DNA from: CAWUKT01 sp963923035
GTDB lineage: Bacteria > Bacteroidota > Bacteroidia > J057 > JADKCL01
Assembly: GCA_963923035.1 (NCBI GenBank)
Contig: CAWUKT010000037.1
Location: forward strand, 1-62,115
Direction of reading: 5' to 3'
DNA: 62,115 bases
Shown: in pieces, positions 17,678 to 25,493 of the stretch
Layout: each line of letters starts with the position of its first letter
How positions within the stretch are numbered: the first letter of the stretch is position 1
Notes under the pieces: generated by a model
The model's database searches: none
Seen by the model: only the letters and a program-made list of their open reading frames with translations
Told to the model about the DNA's origin: nothing
Position numbers and translations under genes: made by a program

Positions 17678-18322
17678 ATGAATTATTCCATTGCAATGCT
17701 GTCGGATTTAGGGTTGGCTAAAGGATATGTAAGGGGGAGACAAATTCAATTTAAAATCCCCTCCAACAAGCCATCAGACTGGATCTTCCATTTCCTTTCT
17801 TTTTTTTATCCTAAAATGCCCGCGAGTGAGGGCGTAATTTCTTTGGAGGAAGATTTAAAAGTTGATGTTCCAGTTGTAAAAGAGATATTTGACCTGGTCA
17901 AAACTGTTGCGCATGAAAAACTGAATGAATATAAAATTTATAAGGAAATTAGCCCGGCTCACCGTCTCCACAAGGAAATTAAAGTTTTAGGTCAAACAGT
18001 TCTAATTGACGGAAGAAGAATTAGATCTGGGCTAGATAAGGAGCTATATGCGCTTTCAAAGGTTTTAACCTTTTTAGAACATTCTATTTCAATCAACCAA
18101 CCTTTTTTCGTGTTTGCCTACCCTGATTTTTCTGAAGATATTTTCCTGCTTGTGAACTTGGTCCGGTCTCAATCAGGGGGACATGACCTAAAACAACTCA
18201 CCAAATTTTCAAAAAAGTCTGAAGAGGAAACCAATGAAATGATTCGAATTCTCCTTGATAATAAAATGATTGTCGCAAAAAGCGGTACTTATTTTCTCAC
18301 CTTCAAAGGCCATGCTCTGTAA
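17678..18322 (+). CDS. Presumed immunity protein for CT1
   Basis: A 214-residue protein starting 4 bp after the carrier's stop. The ATG at 17678 is preferred because the open frame upstream lies inside the toxin. No family recognised. The C-terminal third (LKQLTKFSKKSEEETNEMIR, then LLDNKMIVAKSGTYFLTFKG) resembles a small winged-helix arrangement. It has no signal peptide and is probably cytosolic. Immunity is inferred from the tight position immediately after a toxin domain and the shared AT-rich composition. Confidence 0.6.
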   Translation: MNYSIAMLSDLGLAKGYVRGRQIQFKIPSNKPSDWIFHFLSFFYPKMPASEGVISLEEDLKVDVPVVKEIFDLVKTVAHEKLNEYKIYKEISPAHRLHKEIKVLGQTVLIDGRRIRSGLDKELYALSKVLTFLEHSISINQPFFVFAYPDFSEDIFLLVNLVRSQSGGHDLKQLTKFSKKSEEETNEMIRILLDNKMIVAKSGTYFLTFKGHAL

Positions 18323-18413
18323 CCTGCAGAAGAATATTCCATCCTACCCCGACATGGCAGCGATTATCGATCAACATTATAGTCAGATGACCGAAGCTCC
18401 AAATGATATCTAA
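18312..18413 (+). pseudogene. 33-codon remnant after immunity 1
   Basis: A short frame (MLCNLQKNIPSYPDMAAIID onward) overlapping the end of immunity 1 and stopping at 18413. No match recognised. It is probably a scrap from a displaced cassette. Confidence 0.25.
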
Positions 18414-18416
18414 AGT

Positions 18417-18754
18417 GAGGTTATCAATTTATTCAAGACGTTGGGGCGGTAAATTTTAGGGGTAATTGGTCCAGTGCTTACCAATTGAAACATGTAAGTG
18501 GTATCCATCCAATCAGAAGTGCAGCCTTCAAAGCAAAAAATCAAATCAAAAATACCCCAGTAAAAACAAAGTGGGTTGAACTTGGGGTTACAAATGGAAA
18601 ACAAAAATCTTTTCAAACGAAAAGGTGGAAAAAAGATGCCATGCTTCTACCAAATAGCATTAAATCTAATTGGCCATCCAATGTTAAGCTCAGGATCGAA
18701 TTCAAAGACGAAAATAAATCCAGCAAACTATCATCGAACAAATGGACGCACTAG
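18417..18754 (+). pseudogene. Decayed toxin C-terminus (CT2 remnant)
   Basis: A frame open from 18419 to the TAG at 18752-18754 without a plausible start (GYQFIQDVGAVNFRGNWSSA, later HVSGIHPIRSAAFKAKNQIK). It is basic and Lys-rich, and the next gene's ATG follows the stop with no gap, the usual toxin/immunity junction in this island. It lacks carrier, linker and pre-toxin regions. Family unknown. Confidence 0.45.
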
Positions 18755-19408
18755 ATGCTTATGATCGACTCTATCAATGATCCCGTTGCGGAGTGGGCCT
18801 TTCAATAATGGCCCTCCGAACCCCTGATCAATCCAGAGACTTACTTTAAATCAGTGGACGAAATATTAATTCCCATACGTAGGAATTTTGTTTTCTCCCC
18901 CACCCACGTGAGTATTTCAAATTGGGTCGCTCCGGGTCCAGGAAATTATGCCATTTTCAAATCCCAATTGACTCTCCCTTGGCCCATTGATAGTACTTCC
19001 TCTCTTTTCATTCAAAATCACAGGGTTCCACAAGCCGCAAATATGGTCCCTGAATCTCTGCTAGTTGAAGGCAAAACACGCACTTTTTTCTCTGGTAAAC
19101 GATACCAAGACATTGAAGGGATATTGGAGATACAAATTGATTTTACAGGAGGGCTAGACATTGGGATCCGTACCTTTTCGGATTGTTGGCTGAAATATGA
19201 CCTGGAAGGTCGTGAGCAATCAGAAATGCACCAATTGAATGCACCGCAGTTGGAACAAATGCTGAAGTCCTACTCGACATTGGATAACTTGGACTTTCAA
19301 GATTGGCACGAATCTCGATATGCCCAAAGGAAAGGGTTCCGCCTGGAGAATCATTGGGAGGAAGATGGTACTCCTATAAATTTCTCCGGTGAAGTCCTGC
19401 GATTCTAA
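18755..19408 (+). pseudogene. Presumed immunity gene 2, broken by an in-frame stop
   Basis: The reading frame starts at the ATG at 18755, directly after the CT2 stop. It hits TAA at 18806-18808 (AEWAFQ, stop, WPSEPLINPE) and is otherwise open to 19408, which would make a 217-residue protein. A downstream GTG or ATG start (the frame reopens near 18854) could still give about 184 residues. Family not recognised. The sequence is rich in aromatic and acidic residues near its end (LDNLDFQDWHESRY). After the TAA stop at 19406-19408 the same frame reads on for about 33 codons, so the true end may also have been truncated. Confidence 0.5.
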
Positions 19409-19620
19409 GAAAAAGTAAGAGATGGTATTTGCTATCCTTTGTGGAAAGGATTTGGGGTAGAAAAAATTGAAGGTGTTAAGAAGAATTGCGACTTTTGGAT
19501 GGCTGCTGACCCAAAATTTTAATGTCCCCTATTATACTATCAGCGTGGAAAAATATTATTGATCAAAGCGAAATCCCACTTTAACAATGATTACCACTTG
19601 ATTTTCTCATGTGAAAGTTC
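19409..19620 (+). other. Decayed sequence within the toxin island
   Basis: AT-rich. It holds only short frames, such as one reading DGICYPLWKGFGVEKIEG in phase with the preceding pseudogene. No intact gene. Confidence 0.4.
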
Positions 19621-19683
19621 AGGTGGTACCTGATCATAGAGATGAAAGCCATCTGGTACGTCAATAGCGCATGGCCACAATAA
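19621..19683 (+). pseudogene. Toxin tail remnant (CT3), motif WYVNSAWPQ-stop
   Basis: The last codons before TAA (19681-19683) read IWYVNSAWPQ, nearly the same ending as intact CT5 (GWYINSAWPGR). Upstream the frame is closed, so only the tail of a former toxin module survives. The next ATG lies 5 bp downstream. Confidence 0.6.
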
Positions 19684-19799
19684 AAACTATGCTACCTTAC
19701 AAATTCCTTTTTCCCCTCGCAGTTACCCTTGACACTTATTGGAAAGGATTCTTTCAGGCACTGAACTGGTGTACCCTATCTGAATTGGAAGCCTTAAAG

Positions 19800-21328
19800 A
19801 GTCGGTCCTGAAAAACGCTCAACTTCCCTCTCCGCCAGATTCACCACTATGCTACACCGCGGACCGTCTTGCCCAACTGATCTGAGCAGGCTCCCAAACT
19901 GGCCCAAGTACCTCTACCAACCAGCTCAGCACCGCCCAAATACCAGCCAAAGCCGCCTTTGCGACAGCGTTTATCCATTTCTTGATGTTCCACGCGGCGG
20001 CGGATAGGAAAAGATTGATGCGGTCGCCGTGAACGCTTTTGAGCCAGTTGCGGTGGAGCCGGAAGCGGGACTTGAGGTGGCCGATCCGGGGCTCAATCGC
20101 GGTTCTTCGTCGGAACACCTGCCGGAGCTTCCGTTTTTGGTAGGGCGTGTCTGATGGGCGCGGTTTCGTTGGCGTAAGGACCTGGATGTTGCCGATCTGC
20201 TTGCGGCCCCGGTAACCCCGGTCGGCGATCACGAGCTTCGGATCGCAGTGGTGAAGTTTTTGGTAGAGCTCCAGAGTAGCTTGCAAAGTGTCGCCGTCGT
20301 AAGGGTTGCCGGTGAAGTTCTCCACGGCCACAATGATCCCGGCGGTCTTGGTCGTTGCAATGGAGACTTTCGATCCAAACTCGTACTTGGGATGAGCTTT
20401 TCCCTTGGCGATGCAGGCGACTTCCGGAGCGTGGAGGGCGTAGATTTTGTTTTTACTATGGCGGGTTTGGACAAGTACCCGATTGAAGATTTCCAGCTTG
20501 GAAGCATAACGCTGGGCCAACTCAGCACTCAGGTTGCGTTCCAATTCACGGACCATACGCCCGGCGATCGTTTTAAGTCTCTTTCGAGCCTTGCTGGCAT
20601 TTTTACGCCGTTTGGGATGGTGGGCATAGAAAGATTGCCGCATCAATTTGGGCACTGTCCGCACATAGCTCTGCCGCATCGGCAAGCCTTCCTCCTGATT
20701 GATCCGGCGGCAAAGCTCGATTACCCGGGAATAGAGCCGCGCATCGGTTGGATAGCGAATCGCCTTTTCCTGAACGGTCGTATCCGCAACGATCTCGTCT
20801 TCAGTGGCCAGATCACCATGTAAATCAACCGAGGCTTTAAAAATCAGTTCAATACCATCCTGCCCGATGCGCTGGCGGAACTTGACCAGATCGGTGGGGT
20901 CAATCGGCGGTTTCCACTGGAAGACATCCATCCCGCTGAAGTACTGGTAGTATGGGTTCTCTACCCACTTGGCAACGACCGTTTCGTCACCCAAGTCATC
21001 AATCTGCTTTAGCAACAACAGGCTCACCATCAGTCGAATCGGTGCCGACGGCCGTCCGGTGTGCGAGTAGAGAGAAGCAAAACCGTCCTCAAACTTTTTC
21101 CAGTCGATCGCGTGGGCGAGTTGGTAGAGTTCGTGCTGCGGATTGAGCAGGTCGCGCAGCGGGGTCGAGAAGAGATTCTCCTGGTTCTGGTTGCGGTTCT
21201 TTCCAAGCATATTGCAGGCTTTTGAAAGAATATCTGCAATCCCCTGCAATATTGGACAGCCATTTTATGCCCAAATTGTGGATGGAAAGAGTGGAGTGGA
21301 GGATTTTGTGGGTTTTTCAGGACCGACT
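19800..21328 (-). mobile_element. IS5-family insertion sequence, 1529 bp
   Basis: Perfect 17-bp terminal inverted repeats (AGTCGGTCCTGAAAAAC at 19800-19816 and its reverse complement at 21312-21328) are flanked by a 4-bp direct repeat AAAG (19796-19799 and 21329-21332), the likely target duplication. One transposase gene fills it. Intact ends and an intact reading frame point to a recent insertion. Confidence 0.92.
19852..21210 (-). CDS. IS5-family DDE transposase
   Basis: A 452-residue protein from the ATG at 21210 (MLGKNRNQNQENLFSTPLRD). An in-frame TTG lies at 21249. The N-terminal domain PIRLMVSLLLLKQIDDLGDE then YYQYFSGMDVFQWKPP is typical of IS5 members. DDE residues are visible: Asp in VADTTVQEKAIRYPTDARLY, Asp in VIADRGYRGRK, and Glu in RTAIEPRIGHLKSRF. 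It cuts and rejoins the IS ends. It is uninterrupted and probably active. It is the only IS in the window, and GC-richer than the surrounding toxin modules. Confidence 0.93.
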   Translation of the reverse strand: MLGKNRNQNQENLFSTPLRDLLNPQHELYQLAHAIDWKKFEDGFASLYSHTGRPSAPIRLMVSLLLLKQIDDLGDETVVAKWVENPYYQYFSGMDVFQWKPPIDPTDLVKFRQRIGQDGIELIFKASVDLHGDLATEDEIVADTTVQEKAIRYPTDARLYSRVIELCRRINQEEGLPMRQSYVRTVPKLMRQSFYAHHPKRRKNASKARKRLKTIAGRMVRELERNLSAELAQRYASKLEIFNRVLVQTRHSKNKIYALHAPEVACIAKGKAHPKYEFGSKVSIATTKTAGIIVAVENFTGNPYDGDTLQATLELYQKLHHCDPKLVIADRGYRGRKQIGNIQVLTPTKPRPSDTPYQKRKLRQVFRRRTAIEPRIGHLKSRFRLHRNWLKSVHGDRINLFLSAAAWNIKKWINAVAKAALAGIWAVLSWLVEVLGPVWEPAQISWARRSAV

Positions 21329-21450
21329 AAAGAAGGGCCAGGCGATGGACCTGCCCACGGGAGAAGTATGACAACTTTACGAGGGCGACTACCTGCACAA
21401 GATACCGCAAAGCGAAGCGGATCAATTCATCGGGAACCAAATTCTAAACC

Positions 21451-21879
21451 ATGGAAAACTCATTGCCGCCTGCAAGAAAAAGAAGAACGGACTACGTGAG
21501 GACCTTTCGTTTTTTTTTGGACCAGTATTTCAAATTTGAAGATACTCTAGAAGAAAAACTTGATGGAAGGCGATCAATTTTATTCTCCACGACTAGCGAT
21601 GGTGCAGATTTTTTATTCTCAGCCCAAAAAATAATTGATCATCCTCTCCCGGAGCTAATTAAATACCTGAACCTTGATGCTGACTTCCACTTATTTCAAT
21701 TTCAAGACACCCCTCAGGAAAGAGAATTCAACCCCGAAGAATACCACCACTGGTTCAAACACCAGATATACCTCCCCATGCTAAAGCTCTTCGTAGACCA
21801 TCTTAAGAATGAAGGATATTCAAACGAAAAAATAACCAAGACGTTAGGTTTCAATTGGCAGAGCCAGATCTCTGCATGA
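21451..21879 (+). CDS. Presumed immunity protein (unpaired), coupled to CT4
   Basis: A 142-residue protein. The start is uncertain because the first ~15 residues overlap the remnant of immunity 3 in another frame; a later start near residue 16 (VRTFRFFLDQYFKF) is possible. It is soluble, acidic and rich in aromatics (FQFQDTPQEREFNPEEYHHW). No family recognised. Its stop TGA overlaps the CT4 start codon (ATGA), so CT4 could be translated by re-initiation. Its own cognate toxin is missing or is the decayed module before it. Confidence 0.5.
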   Translation: MENSLPPARKRRTDYVRTFRFFLDQYFKFEDTLEEKLDGRRSILFSTTSDGADFLFSAQKIIDHPLPELIKYLNLDADFHLFQFQDTPQEREFNPEEYHHWFKHQIYLPMLKLFVDHLKNEGYSNEKITKTLGFNWQSQISA

Positions 21880-22064
21880 CAATCCCGATCATGTTTGCGT
21901 TTCTGGCGCGGCTGTTGCGTCTCGGCGGCCTCGCGAAGAAAGTGCAAAAGGCGATCAAGAAGGTCCGCAAGCCGATCGACAAGATCGTCGACAAGGTGCT
22001 GAAGAAGATCGCGAAGACGGCCCGGAAGCTGTTTGGGCGGAAGAGGGGGAAGGGTGGGAAAAAG
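21876..22064 (+). repeat. Pre-toxin linker, copy 2 (start of orphan CT4)
   Basis: Second copy of the 16432 linker. The first codon ATG of the repeat serves as the start codon here. Differences from copy 1 are silent except one Lys to Arg change. It provides homology for swapping CT4 into the carrier. Confidence 0.92.
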
Positions 22065-23045
22065 GGGAAGGATGGAAAAAAGGGGAAGGACAAGGATGGG
22101 ACTCCAAAAGGAAAGGTAAGCCCAGAGGAAGGAGTAAAAAAGATCGCTCAAAGCGTATCAAAGGAGCTTCCCAAAATGAAGCGAAAGTCCAACGCTGTAG
22201 TTGGTAAAAAGATGCGCAATCTCCAGCAAAGGGAGGAGAAATGGGCGCGAAAGAAGATTCATATGAAGAATGGCAAGAAACCCAACCTATTGCTTATTCC
22301 TGAGATGAATAATGCAAAGTGGTGGGTTTCCGTAAAGATAAATCCAAAGCAAAAAACTGTAACTTTTGAGAGGGAGAAACATGTGAAGGGGACAGCAGGA
22401 ACCGGTGTTGGACAAAGAGGGGAAAAATATATTGGGATGTTTCACGGTTCCGATACGCAATTTACAAGTGCGAAAAATGTTAAAATGGATAAATTGAGGA
22501 AGGTTGCGGGACAAGGTCTCGAATTTGGATCAGGGCTATATATGGCCCACTATTTCAAAGATGAAAAAGGGTATGCTCCCTTATCAGGCAAATCCGAAAA
22601 GCAGCCAGGAGATGGATGGATTAATCGGTTTTGGGTGCCCAAAAGCATTATGGATGGGGTTGCACCGCAGTCTGATCCTGATTCAACGGCTGGGGATTCT
22701 CACTGGGATAGGTTTGGCAATCCGATAAAAGGAAAATGGAGACATATTGATGATAAAAGCTGGAAGTTTGGTTATCAATGGGTTTTTAAGAACGAAGAAC
22801 AAATCCACAATGAGTTTAAGTTTGGGGGAGCTAAGCATCCGTTTCCAGCGGCAGATGCTTGGGGAAGAGGACGTGGGGTCGAATATTCACACATCTTCAA
22901 CAGAGATGGAACCCGCAAGTCGTCTCAAACTAATGCTACAGAACCGATTGATAAAGCCAAAAATCAGGAACTAGTCGATAAAGTTAGAACCTACAATCCT
23001 GCCGAGGCCGAAGAACCGCAATACAAGGGGACCAGTAAATCATAG
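21876..23045 (+). CDS. Orphan toxin module CT4, PARP-like ADP-ribosyltransferase fold
   Basis: A 389-residue protein without carrier or secretion parts. Residues 1-62 repeat the carrier's linker, followed by a Lys/Gly hinge and a short pre-toxin segment (to about 160). The toxin domain shows MFHGSDTQF (His190), FGSGLYMAHYF (Tyr222) and FGYQWVFKNEEQI (about 299-311). These align by spacing with the His-Tyr-Glu motifs of PARP/diphtheria-type ADP-ribosyltransferases, but Gln301 occupies the Glu position. In the family the Glu activates the acceptor; its loss often goes with mono-ADP-ribosylation by another residue, or inactivity. The assignment is by eye. It is AT-rich after the linker. The presumed immunity gene starts 2 bp downstream. 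Confidence 0.65.
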   Translation: MTIPIMFAFLARLLRLGGLAKKVQKAIKKVRKPIDKIVDKVLKKIAKTARKLFGRKRGKGGKKGKDGKKGKDKDGTPKGKVSPEEGVKKIAQSVSKELPKMKRKSNAVVGKKMRNLQQREEKWARKKIHMKNGKKPNLLLIPEMNNAKWWVSVKINPKQKTVTFEREKHVKGTAGTGVGQRGEKYIGMFHGSDTQFTSAKNVKMDKLRKVAGQGLEFGSGLYMAHYFKDEKGYAPLSGKSEKQPGDGWINRFWVPKSIMDGVAPQSDPDSTAGDSHWDRFGNPIKGKWRHIDDKSWKFGYQWVFKNEEQIHNEFKFGGAKHPFPAADAWGRGRGVEYSHIFNRDGTRKSSQTNATEPIDKAKNQELVDKVRTYNPAEAEEPQYKGTSKS

Positions 23046-23047
23046 AC

Positions 23048-24112
23048 ATGGAAACTGAACGAGCCAGTCAAATCATCAAACTCATGAAAGCGGGCCAACT
23101 CAACGCAGCCTTCGACCAAATAGACGCGGGTATCCACGGCGAATTCCCGAACCTGGTAAAGTGGATCTTGGCAGAACTGGCCGAACAGAATTGGCTCGGG
23201 GAGACTTTTGCGGGGCCCTTTCTGGATACCTACTGCCGTGACCTCTTTCGGTATCCGATTCCGGATGGGGAACTGGCAGTCCAGTTGACGGATGCTAAAA
23301 AACGAAAGCGCATCGAAAAGGCATGGGAACTCCATTCATGGTTTCGGCTATGCATGCAGGACCAAATTCCTTACCGGGTGACGCTGCACAATTTTGATGA
23401 TTTACCCGAGGACTATGGGCCCACCTGGACCTTTGTCGTTCAGCAACTTGAGTTGCGATTGACTCCGTATGATTGGTCGGGGGTTTGGGGAGTCTTCTTT
23501 GCCGCACCCTTCCCCCGTCTCCGGCAAGTGTGGATCGAGTATGGGCAACTGAATGATACCATGCTTCTCTTATTAGCTCCCTTGGTGCCCCAACTCGAAA
23601 GCCTTTGCCTCCGAAAAGGGATCGTCAGCGCAGCTGGACTGCAGGCGCTATTTTCCCAACCGACCTTCCAACCGCAACGGCTTGCCCTCGACGTCTTGTC
23701 CCGCGTTTCCCTAGATCAGGGCTTAGAACGGCTTTTGGGGACCACACATGCCTGGTGGCAGCGACTCCGGCACCTGAGTATTTCCAACAGCGACTTTCAC
23801 GATGCGGGGTGGCCTCTGCTAAAGGCCATGGATTTTCCTTTCCTGGAATCCCTGGACCTATCCTTCAATCGCTTTAGCAACAAATGTTTGGAAGACTGGC
23901 TCCAATCTCCTCCGGGCTGGTGGCTCCAGCTAAAAGAATTGAATCTGTCGCACACCGGGGTAGAAGAGATGGTACTTCGATGGATCCTGGAGAACAACGA
24001 CCAAACCCAATTCAGGCACCTTCATTTCGAAAGTGACCATCCCGAAAGCTTGCGGGACCTTGCCACTCAACATCCCAATGCGGGGAAATTGGCGACCTTA
24101 CGCTGGGCGTAA
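23048..24112 (+). CDS. Leucine-rich-repeat protein, presumed immunity for CT4
   Basis: A 354-residue protein starting 2 bp after the CT4 stop. Residues about 1-100 are helical. From about 125 onward there are leucine-rich repeats (LRQVWIEYGQLNDTMLLLLA; LESLCLRKGIVSAAGLQALF; LRHLSISNSDFHDAGWPLL; LESLDLSFNRFSNKCLEDWL; LKELNLSHTGVEEMVLRWIL). It has no signal peptide and no catalytic motif. LRR scaffolds bind proteins, so toxin neutralisation by direct binding is a reasonable inference from position. It is GC-richer than CT4. Confidence 0.65.
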   Translation: METERASQIIKLMKAGQLNAAFDQIDAGIHGEFPNLVKWILAELAEQNWLGETFAGPFLDTYCRDLFRYPIPDGELAVQLTDAKKRKRIEKAWELHSWFRLCMQDQIPYRVTLHNFDDLPEDYGPTWTFVVQQLELRLTPYDWSGVWGVFFAAPFPRLRQVWIEYGQLNDTMLLLLAPLVPQLESLCLRKGIVSAAGLQALFSQPTFQPQRLALDVLSRVSLDQGLERLLGTTHAWWQRLRHLSISNSDFHDAGWPLLKAMDFPFLESLDLSFNRFSNKCLEDWLQSPPGWWLQLKELNLSHTGVEEMVLRWILENNDQTQFRHLHFESDHPESLRDLATQHPNAGKLATLRWA

Positions 24113-24114
24113 AC

Positions 24115-25482
24115 TTGGACGTGGACGTTTTTTTGGAGGGCGACGGGACGGTCAAAGCACGGCAAGTTGCTTCCTTTCCGCAGCTTCGAACAAGGATGAC
24201 CACCACGATCAAAGCACAGGTTTGGGAATGCGTAAATGCGCAAAGGAGGAGCAGCTTCGCAGCGATCTCGCTTCGGCTCAACCAATTCCGCTTGGAACGG
24301 ACGGCAGACCGGAAGAAGCACAAGAAAATCGGCCCCCAGGTCAAAGACGCGCTTGAACAAATCCCGAAAAAGGAATTCAAGGACTTCAAGTCCTTCCACG
24401 CCGACCGCAAGCAAAAGGCCAAGAAGTTGGAAGCCAAGTACGGGCCTAAGGTGAAGAAAAAGGTTAAGGGTAAAACGGTGAAACTCAAAGTCAAGTTCAA
24501 CCCGGTGGCAAAAGATGAAAAGGACGGCGATGTCGACTTCAAGGTGGTGATTGCACCGAATGCGACGATTGTGCCAGGGGCGGCTGGGGGCGGAACATCT
24601 GACCGATACCCAAATGGTTGGTTTCTCAAAAGTCGAAAAATTGAAAACCTATGGGAGGAGCTAGATCCAAAATTAAATTTACCTGGCGAGAAAAAAACTC
24701 AGGCAAAAAAACGGTCTCAGTTAGCTAAAACTGAACTTTTCAGAAGGTATGGTCAAAGAGGCGGAGGAATGAAGGGACGAGCAGAGCAGATGGTGAAGTT
24801 CCATCACGGACAAAAGCCGCGAAAAATAAAAACAGCAACGGGAGAAGAAAGTCTCAACTCCAATGCCCATATCTCCCAAAAGCATATATTCGATGCTGGG
24901 GGAAGAGCGAATTCGGTCGGTGACCTTGCATTCCGAACTTTGAGGGGGACGAATATGTCAAATCAAAATTTGACTCCTAAATCGAAATATGCAGGAGCGT
25001 TCCAGACCTCTGCATCAGCAAATAAAGCCCTTAGACATTTTTGGAGTTCAGAATTGGTACCAAATTGGAAAGAGTATCGTTTGAGGCTGGCTTCTGGTGC
25101 TTACAAATCTGAAGACTGGAGCCAATTTGGAGAAGATAGAAGTAAAATGATTAACATCGGAGGAAGTTTTTCAGCTAAAGTAGTTGAACGGCAGGTTGGA
25201 GGGAACTATGCAAAAATCACACGCGAACATAGATTACCCTATTACTTTGCCTCCTCAAATCGACCTTCAGGAGCTGCATTATATCCTCCAGCAGCAGCCC
25301 ATTCAAAACTTAAGCCACACGATTCCTATTATGATTCATCCACCCACCCATTCGATACGCCTCCAGGAACCCCTAAAAACTTAACCAAGGTAATTCCAGG
25401 TAGAGGGGCCCAAATCAGGTTGGCTGGTCACAAAGGAACCCTTGGGGGCTGGTACATCAACAGTGCATGGCCCGGACGATAA
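24115..25482 (+). CDS. Orphan toxin module CT5 with pre-toxin domain
   Basis: The frame opens at a TTG (24115), but the first ~60 codons look like junk. Similarity to the carrier begins near 24296 (TADRKKHKK), so this is a truncated cassette. The pre-toxin domain (24296-24570) parallels CT1: KKKVKGKTVKLKVKFNPVAK then DVDFKVVIAPNAT, against KKKVNGRPIRATIKFEPLKG then DVDVKIRIAPNAT. The toxin part has NAHISQKHIFDAGG, a Ser/Phe block (KSKYAGAFQTSASANKALR) and the tail GGWYINSAWPGR. The His-x-x-x-Lys-His, Ser-Phe and aromatic-Pro tail pattern recalls BECR-fold RNase toxins such as EndoU/CdiA types (weak inference). Presumed immunity starts 11 bp later. Confidence 0.5.
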   Translation: MDVDVFLEGDGTVKARQVASFPQLRTRMTTTIKAQVWECVNAQRRSSFAAISLRLNQFRLERTADRKKHKKIGPQVKDALEQIPKKEFKDFKSFHADRKQKAKKLEAKYGPKVKKKVKGKTVKLKVKFNPVAKDEKDGDVDFKVVIAPNATIVPGAAGGGTSDRYPNGWFLKSRKIENLWEELDPKLNLPGEKKTQAKKRSQLAKTELFRRYGQRGGGMKGRAEQMVKFHHGQKPRKIKTATGEESLNSNAHISQKHIFDAGGRANSVGDLAFRTLRGTNMSNQNLTPKSKYAGAFQTSASANKALRHFWSSELVPNWKEYRLRLASGAYKSEDWSQFGEDRSKMINIGGSFSAKVVERQVGGNYAKITREHRLPYYFASSNRPSGAALYPPAAAHSKLKPHDSYYDSSTHPFDTPPGTPKNLTKVIPGRGAQIRLAGHKGTLGGWYINSAWPGR

Positions 25483-25493
25483 ACGAAAACAAT

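Larger units (their letters stand above)
19689..21371 (+). pseudogene. Presumed immunity gene 3, interrupted by the IS element
   Basis: The ATG at 19689 opens a frame (MLPYKFLFPLAVTLDTYWKG) that reads into the IS at 19800 and stops at 19809-19811. Removing 19800-21332 (the IS plus one AAAG duplicate) restores the frame: SELEALK continues as KGQAMDLPTGEV, stops at TGA 21369-21371, and stays open beyond it (QLYEGDYLHKIPQSEADQFI) to about 21536. The gene thus carries both an insertion and a nonsense codon. Family unknown; immunity is inferred from position after the CT3 tail. Confidence 0.55.

Noticed and set aside
24115..24295. N-terminal part of CT5 as genuine protein
   Set aside because: No resemblance to carrier or linker; similarity begins at 24296 and the TTG start has no RBS.
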